Assembly (NCBI GenBank): GCA_043750035.1 | Contig: JAYVCI010000059.1 | Span: forward strand, 1 to 35,808 | Length of the DNA stretch: 35,808 nt | Reading direction: 5' to 3' | Origin: CANJUD01 sp043750035 | Lineage (GTDB): Bacteria; Bacteroidota; Bacteroidia; UKL13-3 | Shown here: positions 16,626-25,170 of the stretch, piece by piece | Layout of the letters: the number at the start of each line of letters is the position of its first letter | Numbering within the stretch: position 1 is the first letter of the stretch | Notes under the pieces: generated by a model | Told to the model about the DNA's origin: nothing | The model's input: only the letters and a program-made list of their open reading frames with translations | Databases searched by the model: none | Translations under genes and position numbers: made by a program

Positions 16626-16640
16626 TAGGAATAAGGAGCA

Positions 16641-16685
16641 AGGAATAAGGAATAAGGAATAAGGAATAAGGAATAAGGAATAAGG
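16641..16685 (+). repeat. Heptamer tandem repeat AGGAATA, about 6.4 copies
   Basis: A 45-base perfect run of AGGAATA sits just after the exbB-type gene. A partial unit precedes it (from 16628), another (TAAGGAATAA) lies at 16761, and inverted copies (CCTTATTCCTTA, 16801-16812) lie right before exbD. A short variable-number tandem repeat of this kind can change copy number. Confidence 0.85.
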
Positions 16686-16826
16686 GGCTGACGCCGAATG
16701 GCACTGATTACTAAAAAAATAAAACATGAATTTTATACATTATAACAAGTAAATAAGTATTAAGGAATAATTTCTCGCCGTATGGCACTTACTCCTTACC
16801 CCTTATTCCTTACCACTAAATATAAT

Positions 16827-17225
16827 ATGAACTTTAAACGCAAAACGCAAGCCCTAAGTAGTTTCAATGCTGCACCGATGAACGATATATTGTTCTTTTT
16901 GCTGTTGTTTTTTTTATTAACGGCCACTTTTGCAATACCTACTTTTCAAAAAGTAACTTTGGCTAAGGCAGATGGCACGCAGAAGTTGAAGCAGAATATG
17001 GCTATTGTTATAAACAAAGATGGGAATATATATATAGAGAATGTAGAAATAAAACTTTCAGCATTTGAAGCCAAAATACAAGCTTTTATAATAGGCAAAA
17101 CAGAACCTGTTGTAAATGTGATAATAGATAAAGGAGCATCTTGGGAATATATAGCACCCGTTACAGGTATCTTACAAAAATATAAAGTGAGTTCTATTAT
17201 AGCCACACAAAAGCCTTCCAATTAA
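16827..17225 (+). CDS. exbD: ExbD/TolR family protein, 132 aa
   Basis: The cytoplasmic N-terminus MNFKRKTQALSSFNAAPMND is followed by one membrane helix (about 21-38, ILFFLLLFFLLTATFAI). The Asp at residue 20, just before the helix, is the conserved ion-responsive acid of ExbD/TolR, in a PMND-I-FFLLLFFL context typical of the family. The periplasmic domain (QNMAIVINKDGNIYIEN, VVNVIIDKGASWEYIAPV, GILQKYKVSSI) has the normal TolR-like order. An in-frame ATG at 16782 would add 15 residues translated from a repetitive sequence (inverted AGGAATA units), so 16827 is chosen. It works with the ExbB-type protein upstream, although the 201-base gap between them is full of repeats. Confidence 0.9.
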   Translation: MNFKRKTQALSSFNAAPMNDILFFLLLFFLLTATFAIPTFQKVTLAKADGTQKLKQNMAIVINKDGNIYIENVEIKLSAFEAKIQAFIIGKTEPVVNVIIDKGASWEYIAPVTGILQKYKVSSIIATQKPSN

Positions 17226-17271
17226 TTTAGTACTTTAATTTACTAATTTAGTATTATTTATATAAAGCAAT

Positions 17272-18048
17272 ATGATATTTCAATCGCAAATAGAATCGAC
17301 TACCAAAAACAGCAAACAGCAGGGTGTTATATATATGCTTTTGGGTGCTGCTCTAATTCTGATTATTGCATTGTTTGTGAAATTCCCCATACCTGAACCT
17401 GTAGTTGAAAACCCAATTGTATATATGAAGTTTGTAAGCCTAGGTGAATCAGAAACAGGTGGGCCTGCAATGGAGAATAGCAGTGGCGATGGTGGAGGGG
17501 ATGAAAGTGCACAGCCACAAAATGCATCTTCAAATAATGAAGTGGATGCGAATGCTAATGAAGGAAGCGGTGACCATGTGATTAAGAAAAATAGTTCAAG
17601 TAATACAAATACGAACACTTCGGAAAACAACCCCAAACCAGAAAAAAACTCTGCATTCACTCCTTCAAAAAAGAAAGGTAAACCACTTGGAGATGGCGAA
17701 AGTAATATGCCTGGTGGCCCTGGGAATGGCACTGATAATATTGGCAACATTTGGGGTAAAAAGGATGGTAAAGGTCATCTTCCTGCTGAACAACGCCCCA
17801 AACAAATAAAACCATTTGAGTTTGCAGATGAAGCATCCGATATATCTACTATTAGATATTTGAAAGTACTGCTTTCTGTAGATTGCAAAGGTGTAATTAA
17901 AAGCGTTGCAGCTGCTCCGGGTACAACAGATATGAAGAATTTTGATTTTGTAAAAAAACGCCTTGTTGGTAATAAATATTTTAAATCAACGGATGCAAAT
18001 TGTGAAGGTACTGCAAAGTGGATTGTGGATGTAACTATTACTCCGTAA
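17272..18048 (+). CDS. TonB-like energy transducer, 258 aa
   Basis: A short cytoplasmic N-terminus is followed by one membrane helix (about 18-38, GVIYMLLGAALILIIALFV) with the inside-out topology of TonB. Then comes a long low-complexity periplasmic linker (about 60-170) rich in Gly, Asn, Ser and Glu (SSGDGGGDESAQPQNASSNN). The compact C-terminal domain (ISTIRYLKVLLSVDCKGVI to KWIVDVTITP) is the size expected for a TonB C-terminal fold but lacks a recognisable YP motif. Position after exbB and exbD supports the role. The linker is Gly/Asn-rich rather than Pro-rich as in classical TonB. Its outer-membrane partner would be the barrel encoded at 12856 or other receptors. Confidence 0.7.
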   Translation: MIFQSQIESTTKNSKQQGVIYMLLGAALILIIALFVKFPIPEPVVENPIVYMKFVSLGESETGGPAMENSSGDGGGDESAQPQNASSNNEVDANANEGSGDHVIKKNSSSNTNTNTSENNPKPEKNSAFTPSKKKGKPLGDGESNMPGGPGNGTDNIGNIWGKKDGKGHLPAEQRPKQIKPFEFADEASDISTIRYLKVLLSVDCKGVIKSVAAAPGTTDMKNFDFVKKRLVGNKYFKSTDANCEGTAKWIVDVTITP

Positions 18049-18114
18049 TTGTATATATACTATTGACGCAAAAATCCGTGTCATGCAACTTCACTTTTCT
18101 TATTTGAATTTAGT

Positions 18115-21100
18115 TTAAGGATTCAATTTCTTTTTATATAACAACCTCATTAAACTCGGGAATACCAATAACAACATTGGCAATCCTACCACAAAACCAC
18201 CGATAACGGCTACTGCCAAGGGTTGTTGCATTTGTGCTCCTAAACCAATTCCCAAAGCCAAAGGCATCAAAGCCAAAATTGCACCGATTGCAGTCATTAG
18301 TTTTGGTCTTATCCGTAATGCAATAGCATAATTTATTGATTGGTCAACATTATTAGTTTGCTGCATATTAAAACGGTATTGGGCTACTGTGAAAATTGCG
18401 TTTTCTGCAAGTATTCCTACAATCATAATAATACCAGTATAACTGCTTACATTCAAAGGAATATTTGTAATATATAATGCAATGATGCAGCCGCAAATTC
18501 CCATAATGGAAATGAATAAAAGCAAAAGAGAAAGCAACCATTCTTTGAACAAAAACATAAAAACACCAAATACTAAAAGAGAAGCCAATATTAAAATCAT
18601 CATCAGTTCTTTGAATGATTGTTGCTGCTCAGAATAAGCTCCACCATATACTATAGAATATCCTTTAGGTAATGCCAGTTTGGTAGTGAGTTGATGTTGT
18701 ATTTCGGCAATGGCACTTCCTAAATCACGGTTATCTAAACGAGCTGTAAGAGCAATCACCGATTTAAGATTTTCCCTACGTTGCTCGGGTTCACTTGGAA
18801 GAATCTTTATATCACTGAAAAAAGTAAGTGGGCGTGTAGTGCCATCGGGCAGAAATATTAATTGATGCTTGAGATATTCAACATCATTTACATTTAGGTT
18901 TGTATATCTCATTACTATACGTCGCATCTGTTCACCATCCTGCATTTGTCCTATTTGTATACCCGCTGTCATGGCTGCTTGGGCTGGCGAGGGTGTGGGC
19001 TGGTTTGCATTGCTGCCTAGTGTTACGCCACCTGTATAAGCAGATAGCTGGGTTTGAAAATCAAGAAGTGTTATTTTATATTGCGTAAGTAATTCTTGTT
19101 TGGGTGTAAACAAAAGTGTAGGTCCGGCTAGAATCATTCCGTTGTTAACATCGGCTACTCCTTTAATACTTGCTAGTATGGGTTCAGCTTTTATTGAAAG
19201 CTGTCTTAGTATAGTATAATCACTGCCAAATATTTTTACCTCAATCGGTTTAGATGTACTCATTAGGTCTCCCAGCAGGTCGGAGATGCGTTGCCCAAAG
19301 GAAATATCCACGACAGGTACATTGCTACTAATCTCATTTCTAAGATCAGAAATTACTTCGAAACTGTTTTGCTTTCTATCTTTTTTTAGCTGTATTAAAT
19401 AATCACCTTCATTTGGTTGCACCGATCTAAAAGACATTGCAGTTCCCGTTCTCCGTGAATAGGTGGCAATATCAGGATGTTTCATAATAATTTTTTCCAT
19501 TTCTCGGCACAGCCGATCACTCTCTTTAATAGAAGTACCAGGTGGTGTGAAATAATCAAGCACAATAGAACCTTCGTCAAGGTTAGGAAGAAATCCAGTT
19601 TCAAGTTTTCCGAAACTAAAGAAGGCAGAATATATAAATATAACAATAAGTCCTATGGCAATTATTGGCTTGTTGAAAAACCATATAAGCCAACGCAAGT
19701 TTTTAATGCTTTGTTCTTTTGTTTTGTGATGTGATTTCTTCGGTAGTTTGAAACCTATTATAATATGAAAAACTGGAAGTAATAACCATGTAACAAGAAA
19801 AGAAGTTATCATAGTGAGTTGCATGGTATCCGATAATTCTTTGAAGAAACTCCCTGCCAAACCGCTCATTAAACGGAAAGGAAAATGTATAACAATAGTT
19901 GCCAATGAAGAACCAATCATAGCAGGGAATAAATCATGGATGGCTTCTTTTACAACTGTAAATCGGTCTTTGGTCGGCTCATCTTCATGCTTGCGGTATA
20001 TCTGTTCTATGATAACAATTGCATCGTCGATAATTAATCCGATGGATGCAGCAATGGCTCCAAGAGACATAATATTAATACTGATTCCAACCAAGTATAA
20101 TACTAACAAGGAGAAAGCCAACGTTACGGGTATGGTAAGCATTACCACCAAACTTGCCCTCCAGGAACGCAGGAATATAATCATTACAATAATTGCCAAA
20201 AACAACCCTTCATAAATAGTTTTTACAACACTATGGATGCTATCGCCAACAAATGCTGATTGATTATAATAAGGCTTTATTATCATACCTTCTGGCAATT
20301 GCTTTTGAATTTCGGCTGACTTGGTTTCACAATCTTTTGCAAAATCAATTAGGTTGAAGCTGGGTTGTTTTACTAAATCCAATAAAACAGCATCATTTCC
20401 ATTTGCATTAATTACAATAAATTCTACCTGTTCTTTTACTTCTATTTTAGCTATATCTTTTAATTTGGTTAGCCGCACACCATCATTCTTTATAATACTA
20501 TTTCCCAACTCGTCAATGCTTATCAACCGCGTGTCAGTAAGTGATAAATATAAATGATTATAATCTTCCATTACACCATTTGACAATACATAGTTGTTGT
20601 TATTAAAAACAGTAATAATTGCATTTGGTGTTATACCTAACGAAGCCATTTTAATAGCATCAGGTATGATAACAAACTCTTTGTTTTTACCTCCCCGTAC
20701 TACCACATTTGATATGCCCTGTACTTGCGAGAACATGGGACGGGCAATTAAATTAGCTTTGTCTCGCAATGCAACCAAGCCGTGTTTTTTGCTTTCTAAA
20801 GTATAACCATAAACAGGAAATGTAGATTGGTTCATTGCTTCAGCAGCAATACTTACACCTGGCGGCAAGAAATTTTTTATTTCGTTGATGCGACTTTCAA
20901 CTTGTGTTTTGGCATTATATATATCGATTCCCCAATCAAAAAAAATATCAATAACACTACTGCCACGGCTTGTGCTGCTTTTTACTACCCGCACTCCTTT
21001 TACTTTTTTTACCGCACTTTCCAGTGGTTTGGTCACTGTTATCATCATGCGGTCAATGGGCTGCTGTCCGGCATCTGCTATTAAAGTAATTCTTGGGAAC

Positions 21101-21222
21101 AATACTTCGGGAAACAAGTTGGTTTGCATTTGGTTATATGAAAACATACCCGCCACCAATAATATGGTGCCAATAAATAGAATCGGTTTTTTGAATACCT
21201 GAAAATAATTCTGCCCGATCAT
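18115..21222 (-). CDS. RND family efflux pump inner-membrane subunit, 1035 aa
   Basis: Full-length RND transporter with the two-fold repeat of six helices plus a large periplasmic loop. The fourth helix carries IGLIIDDAIVIIEQ with Asp399/Asp400, the proton-relay pair of AcrB-type pumps. The second half has EGSIVLDYFTPPGTSIKES and YSRRTGTAMSF, features closer to CzcA-like and Bacteroidota-type pumps than to AcrB, so the substrate (metal ion or hydrophobic compound) is open. The pump takes substrates from the periplasm or inner membrane to the outer-membrane factor using the proton gradient. Its ATG overlaps the TGA of the adaptor gene by 4 bases (ATGA), so translation is coupled. Confidence 0.9.
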   Translation of the reverse strand: MIGQNYFQVFKKPILFIGTILLVAGMFSYNQMQTNLFPEVLFPRITLIADAGQQPIDRMMITVTKPLESAVKKVKGVRVVKSSTSRGSSVIDIFFDWGIDIYNAKTQVESRINEIKNFLPPGVSIAAEAMNQSTFPVYGYTLESKKHGLVALRDKANLIARPMFSQVQGISNVVVRGGKNKEFVIIPDAIKMASLGITPNAIITVFNNNNYVLSNGVMEDYNHLYLSLTDTRLISIDELGNSIIKNDGVRLTKLKDIAKIEVKEQVEFIVINANGNDAVLLDLVKQPSFNLIDFAKDCETKSAEIQKQLPEGMIIKPYYNQSAFVGDSIHSVVKTIYEGLFLAIIVMIIFLRSWRASLVVMLTIPVTLAFSLLVLYLVGISINIMSLGAIAASIGLIIDDAIVIIEQIYRKHEDEPTKDRFTVVKEAIHDLFPAMIGSSLATIVIHFPFRLMSGLAGSFFKELSDTMQLTMITSFLVTWLLLPVFHIIIGFKLPKKSHHKTKEQSIKNLRWLIWFFNKPIIAIGLIVIFIYSAFFSFGKLETGFLPNLDEGSIVLDYFTPPGTSIKESDRLCREMEKIIMKHPDIATYSRRTGTAMSFRSVQPNEGDYLIQLKKDRKQNSFEVISDLRNEISSNVPVVDISFGQRISDLLGDLMSTSKPIEVKIFGSDYTILRQLSIKAEPILASIKGVADVNNGMILAGPTLLFTPKQELLTQYKITLLDFQTQLSAYTGGVTLGSNANQPTPSPAQAAMTAGIQIGQMQDGEQMRRIVMRYTNLNVNDVEYLKHQLIFLPDGTTRPLTFFSDIKILPSEPEQRRENLKSVIALTARLDNRDLGSAIAEIQHQLTTKLALPKGYSIVYGGAYSEQQQSFKELMMILILASLLVFGVFMFLFKEWLLSLLLLFISIMGICGCIIALYITNIPLNVSSYTGIIMIVGILAENAIFTVAQYRFNMQQTNNVDQSINYAIALRIRPKLMTAIGAILALMPLALGIGLGAQMQQPLAVAVIGGFVVGLPMLLLVFPSLMRLLYKKKLNP

Positions 21223-22151
21223 TTATTTTCCTTGTTTATAATTACTAAAGCAGTATCAGACAAACCATAATTTCCAGTACTTATTATTTTATCGGATACA
21301 TTGAATTGTGGAGATAAAATCTCAATATTTTCTGAATTTTTATTGCCAATACGCACAGGTATTTTAATCGCTGTTGTATCATTAATCAATTTCATTACCC
21401 AAAACTCTTTCATCATTTCATCGCTCAACACACAAGATTTTGGAAGCACTTGTTTTTCATTTTGTGTTCCCTTATTTATACTAACTTTTACCAGCATATT
21501 TTCTGGTAGAAATAAATTCTCGCTACATTTTGCCAAAATAGTTTGCGTTTGTGCAGTAACGTTCATAGTAGTTAATGCTCTTGTAAATGTGGCATTGTGC
21601 GAAGTGTTATCAGGCAAAATAAGTTTGCAATTATTTCCTATTTTTGTATAGGCTGTAAATTCAAAAGGTACGTTTACCTGAATTACCAGATCGTTGCTTT
21701 CGGCTATGGTGCAAAGCTGCATACCTTCCAATACGTAATCTCCGGGCTGTTGTTTATCTAACGTACTTATAATACCCGATGCAGGTGCTTTTACATTGAT
21801 TATCCCAAAATTATTTAATGTTATATCAATCTTTGAAATATCATTGCCCAATGCTCGGCTCTCTTTCGATTGTAATATATATAATATATCACCTTTATTT
21901 ACTTTGTCGCCCAGTTTTATATTTACTTGTGTGATAAATGCAGGAATGGAAGCAGTTACCAAATTTCGTTTCAAATAAATGGTTGTTCCAAATAGAATAA
22001 GTTCATCAGCTATCGAACCATTATTAATTGACACAACCTTAACTGTTGTTTTGGGTGCGGTCGTTTCATCGTTTTGTACTTCAGATTTGCTCCCACATGA
22101 GGTCAAGCAGAAAGTAAATCCAATTGTAATATATATAATTAATCGTTTCAT
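21219..22151 (-). CDS. RND efflux periplasmic adaptor lipoprotein, 310 aa
   Basis: The signal sequence ends in the lipobox LTSC (Cys19), so the adaptor is anchored to a membrane by lipid. A barrel-sandwich/lipoyl-type region follows: ITQVNIKLGDKVNKGDILYI, then after a short hairpin INVKAPASGIISTLDKQQPG, the classic paired half-motifs of HlyD/AcrA adaptors. The rest is the beta-barrel and membrane-proximal domains. With 310 residues it is at the short end of the family because the alpha-helical hairpin is very short. It bridges the RND pump (4-base overlap downstream) and the outer-membrane factor, whose gene ends 12 bases upstream. Confidence 0.88.
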   Translation of the reverse strand: MKRLIIYITIGFTFCLTSCGSKSEVQNDETTAPKTTVKVVSINNGSIADELILFGTTIYLKRNLVTASIPAFITQVNIKLGDKVNKGDILYILQSKESRALGNDISKIDITLNNFGIINVKAPASGIISTLDKQQPGDYVLEGMQLCTIAESNDLVIQVNVPFEFTAYTKIGNNCKLILPDNTSHNATFTRALTTMNVTAQTQTILAKCSENLFLPENMLVKVSINKGTQNEKQVLPKSCVLSDEMMKEFWVMKLINDTTAIKIPVRIGNKNSENIEILSPQFNVSDKIISTGNYGLSDTALVIINKENK

Positions 22152-22163
22152 TTTTCTTTTTGT

Positions 22164-23471
22164 TTACCAATTCCAATAATTGTAGGCATTGATGAGTGCT
22201 TGTTGTTGCGAAAAAAGCAAGGTATAATCTCGCTGAACCGTTGCTATATTTTTTAAAACCATAATATAATTGAGTATAGAAAGTTGGCCTAATACAATTT
22301 CTTTTTTGTAGTTGCTCAAAAGCAAATCATAATCTTTTAGTTGTTGCTTGGCAATAGAAACCCTATCAGTGTACGACTGTAATTCGATATATATTTTTGA
22401 TTTGCGAACGGTGTTTTGTGTAATGAAATTTTCTTTGTAATACGAAACCGATTGCTCCAATATCTGGGTTTTATTTTGATTGATTTTTTTCTGATTACCA
22501 TCAAAAAAATTATAAGTAAAACTAATTCCTGCGTTTAATCCAAATCGTTGGGGAATAGTTGGTGCATAAACTGCATTTAAGCCAGTATTGGCAAAGAGAT
22601 TTACCTGTGGTTTGTATTTCAATTCAAATATTTTTTGCTGAGCAATCAAGTTCAAACTATCCAAATTGTACTTTTCCAGAAACAAAGAATTTGAAACATT
22701 ACCACTCAAACCCAGATTAATGTTTTGAAGTTGGATCAGTGTGGTATCGTTAATTCCGCAAAGAATATTTAGGTCCATCAAATCCCTGCGATAGGTGGCC
22801 TTAAAAGTTAGGAGCTGAGCCAAGAAATTTTGATGCTCAATATTTAATAAAGTTAAATCTGATTGTTTGTATATACTACCTTCTGTTAATTTTTTAAGAA
22901 TAGTTTTTTGCTCATCCAATAATTTCACCATCGCTTCTGCATACTGCGTTTGTTTATTATCTTGTAGGCACAATATATATTGATCTGTTACTATTTTCTC
23001 AATATCGTGGGCAGATATTTTGGCATTGTTCAAATTAATTTGCGAGGCAATATTGAATTGGGTGCTTGCTGTTTTATAGCGTTCACCATTAAAAAGTGGT
23101 TGTGTTACGTTCACTAATGCCTGATACAATCCCGAATTGGAAACAGCCAAATCATAACCTACATAATTATCTGCAGTTTTTGCGTTGGGTTCAAAACGAG
23201 TTATATTATTGTCAGTTGAAATGATTGGAGAAAAGAGATAATTGGCAGTAATCCCTATTTGTGGCTTGGTATAAAATGCTTTCAGCCGCTCAGATTCCAA
23301 TAGATTAGCCTTGTTTTGATTTTTATTGTCGTTAATTAAAGGACTGTTTTGTGTGGCCGCAGTTATATAATAGGTTAAGTTATTTTGAGCATTTGTAACT
23401 TGAAATGATACAAGTAAAAAAACAAGGTGAAAGCAAATAGTCAAAAAAAGTTTTTTTTTATTTTCAAACAT
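22164..23471 (-). CDS. TolC-like outer-membrane efflux protein, 435 aa
   Basis: Outer-membrane factor of the efflux system. The open frame extends to an ATG at 23507, but the ATG at 23471 gives a normal signal peptide (LFLTICFHLVFLLVSFQVTNAQ), so it is chosen; the 12 extra codons (PYHHKKLKK) look like leader sequence. Long amphipathic helices follow in the two-repeat TolC pattern: LLESERLKAFYTKPQIGITA, YDLAVSNSGLYQALVNVTQP, ILKKLTEGSIYKQSDLTLL, then QPKYKPQ-like KYKPQVNLFANTGLNAVY and a final coiled part. It is the first gene of the operon followed by adaptor and pump. A TTTTATGATGAT motif lies 12 bases upstream of the chosen start. Confidence 0.85.
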   Translation of the reverse strand: MFENKKKLFLTICFHLVFLLVSFQVTNAQNNLTYYITAATQNSPLINDNKNQNKANLLESERLKAFYTKPQIGITANYLFSPIISTDNNITRFEPNAKTADNYVGYDLAVSNSGLYQALVNVTQPLFNGERYKTASTQFNIASQINLNNAKISAHDIEKIVTDQYILCLQDNKQTQYAEAMVKLLDEQKTILKKLTEGSIYKQSDLTLLNIEHQNFLAQLLTFKATYRRDLMDLNILCGINDTTLIQLQNINLGLSGNVSNSLFLEKYNLDSLNLIAQQKIFELKYKPQVNLFANTGLNAVYAPTIPQRFGLNAGISFTYNFFDGNQKKINQNKTQILEQSVSYYKENFITQNTVRKSKIYIELQSYTDRVSIAKQQLKDYDLLLSNYKKEIVLGQLSILNYIMVLKNIATVQRDYTLLFSQQQALINAYNYWNW

Positions 23472-23482
23472 TTTTTTTAATT

Positions 23483-23575
23483 TTTTATGATGATAGGGTT
23501 TTTGCAAGAATATAAATAATTTCTCCCCCCTTAATTACAATATTCTATATATAGTTTTATCTCATCATCATAAAA
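23483..23575 (-). promoter_or_regulatory. Inverted TTTTATGATGAT pair upstream of efflux operon
   Basis: TTTTATGATGAT at 23483-23494 and its inverse ATCATCATAAAA at 23564-23575 face each other across about 70 bases, directly upstream of the outer-membrane factor gene. A third copy (TTTTATGATGATGAG, 25126-25140) lies the same distance before the lipoprotein gene. They may be binding sites for the neighbouring response regulator, or parts of similar leaders. Function is inferred. Confidence 0.45.
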
Positions 23576-23688
23576 TGACCACTATTATATAAATTTTTAA
23601 GGGTATTTTAAGAGGGAAGAAACTAATAAGAGTTTGCGAACTTTGATTGAATATTGAATTCAAAAAGTCCCATATTGACTATGGCAGA

Positions 23689-24102
23689 TTAGTCTTTAAC
23701 TTCTTTAATAAATTTTCCTTCAGCATCAAACAACACATCCATACCTTTTAATTCCACTTCATAAGTAACAGTTCCTTTGTCGTCTATAATCTTAGCGGCT
23801 TCCTTGGCTTTTTTACTAGGGTAGTGGGCTTTTACATATTCCAACACTCCTTTGGGCAATTGGTTAAGTTCAATTTCTATCTCAGTTTCGAGGATATTGC
23901 CACTTGCATCAAACAGCACTGAGCAGTCTTCTTCATTAAGATCGAAACTGGCTTCGTAGTTTTCATTTTCTTTGTCCCATTTTACTTTGGTAATATTGGG
24001 ATACTTTTTAGCAAAGGCTGCTTTAACAGCTTGTGGAACATCAGTAGCAAACGTGCTGATGGCAATCGTAACGCATACGATTAGTGTGATTAGTTTTTTC
24101 AT
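23689..24102 (-). CDS. Periplasmic PepSY-like (DUF2874 type) protein, 137 aa
   Basis: A signal peptide (LITLIVCVTIAISTFA, cleavage near residue 19) precedes two similar half-repeats. The first is VPQAVKAAFAKKYPNITKVK, KWDKENENYEASF and LFDASGNILETE. The second is LPKGVLEYVKAHYPSKKAKE, TYEVELKGMDVLFDAEGKFI. This is the pattern of the PepSY-like DUF2874 family of Bacteroidota, small periplasmic proteins often found near two-component systems. Their ligand is unknown. Here it lies between the efflux operon and a lipoprotein followed by a kinase pair, all on the same strand, which supports a link to envelope sensing. Length is normal for a two-repeat member. Confidence 0.8.
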   Translation of the reverse strand: MKKLITLIVCVTIAISTFATDVPQAVKAAFAKKYPNITKVKWDKENENYEASFDLNEEDCSVLFDASGNILETEIEIELNQLPKGVLEYVKAHYPSKKAKEAAKIIDDKGTVTYEVELKGMDVLFDAEGKFIKEVKD

Positions 24103-24162
24103 TTTGGTTATTTATTAATTTGGATACGAAATTGGTGTATGATTTTGAATTAATTTAGATTT

Positions 24163-25116
24163 TTATTTTACTGTTGAAATATCTAATTTCCAAATTCTGG
24201 CAGGTACAGTATATTTCTGTTCATTTGATATATATAGCATATTGTTATTTGAAAAGCAAACGCCTTCAACCTGTCCAACAACAGTTCTTGGTCCTATATT
24301 TATCAATTTGTTATTTCCTGAAAAAAATTGGTTATTTGTAAAATTATATAATACCCATACAAAAGCAATATCACTTGTGGGATTGAAGCCAGTAAGGGCA
24401 ATTTTGCTCCCATCATCAGCTATATCTGCTCCAGTTATTAGTCCATAACTGTCGAAACTCGTTATTAATTCTGCAGTATAATTTCCAGCTTTGGTGGGGA
24501 GTTTATATAGTCTGGTATGTTGATTATTATGGTTTTTTGTAAAAATATATACCTGATTTTTCTGTATTATCATGGCTTCACAATCGAAATCTGTTTTGCT
24601 GTTACTACTAAAACTTGTTTGGTCTGGATAGGTAAAACGAATAGCTTCAGGTGAAATATTATTAGTAATATTCCAATTGGTTTGCTTTGGTATTTTATAT
24701 ATTACCAAGTTTTGTCGGTCGCCATTATTGTTCCCAAAATCTCCAATATATATATAGGTAGAATCCTGTGCGATATCCTCAAAATCTGTATTGGACGCAC
24801 CTGTTAGCGTAACCGTTGCTTTTATACTTCCATTATTAGTGTCAATGGAGTATATTTCATTCTTATTGCCCGAATCGCCAAAACTCCATATTATATTATT
24901 GGTATTTAATAGGCCAGAGGATTCTTTAAGAATTGCATCTAGGTTAGTTACTACTTGTGGTTGCAGCAGGTAATCTGTTTGTACACAGGTACCGTTGTCT
25001 TTTTTTGCCTTAGTATCATAATTGATGGACTTGCTGTCTGTGCAGCCCTGTTTTGAATTGCAATTTATCATACTCAGTAAGAGTATCATAATAATTAATG
25101 GTAATATTTTTTTCAT
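24163..25116 (-). CDS. Lipoprotein with beta-propeller-like domain, 317 aa
   Basis: The signal sequence ends at a lipobox-like SMINC (Cys19). Directly after it comes GCTDSKSINYDTKAKKDNGT plus C, a short two-cysteine motif (G-C-T-D-x-A-x-N-Y-x-x-x-A-x-x-D-x-G-S-C) common in secreted Bacteroidota proteins. From residue 55 on, repeated blade-like strands follow (NNIIWSFGDSGNKNEIYSID, DFEDIAQDSTYIYIGDFGNN, MIIQKNQVYIFTKNH, ADIADDGSKIALTGF, EGVCFSNNNMLYISNEQ), resembling SdiA-regulated or YncE-like propellers. Function is unknown; extracellular binding is likely. It lies between the histidine kinase gene and the PepSY-like gene, and a TTTTATGATGATGAG motif is found 10 bases upstream. Confidence 0.7.
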   Translation of the reverse strand: MKKILPLIIMILLLSMINCNSKQGCTDSKSINYDTKAKKDNGTCVQTDYLLQPQVVTNLDAILKESSGLLNTNNIIWSFGDSGNKNEIYSIDTNNGSIKATVTLTGASNTDFEDIAQDSTYIYIGDFGNNNGDRQNLVIYKIPKQTNWNITNNISPEAIRFTYPDQTSFSSNSKTDFDCEAMIIQKNQVYIFTKNHNNQHTRLYKLPTKAGNYTAELITSFDSYGLITGADIADDGSKIALTGFNPTSDIAFVWVLYNFTNNQFFSGNNKLINIGPRTVVGQVEGVCFSNNNMLYISNEQKYTVPARIWKLDISTVK

Positions 25117-25125
25117 TTTAATATA

Positions 25126-25140
25126 TTTTATGATGATGAG
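25126..25140 (-). promoter_or_regulatory. Third copy of the TTTTATGATGAT motif
   Basis: Lies 10 bases before the lipoprotein ATG at 25116, in the same position and orientation as the copy at 23483 before the efflux operon. The space to the upstream kinase stop is only 54 bases. Confidence 0.4.
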
Positions 25141-25170
25141 AAATTGGAAATCGGGTGAGTATATTTTTTT

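Noticed and set aside
17280..17750. A 156-codon minus-strand open frame opposite the TonB-like gene.
   Set aside because: It arises from the Gly/Asn/Ser-rich linker and has a low-complexity Pro/Phe/Leu/Ser composition.
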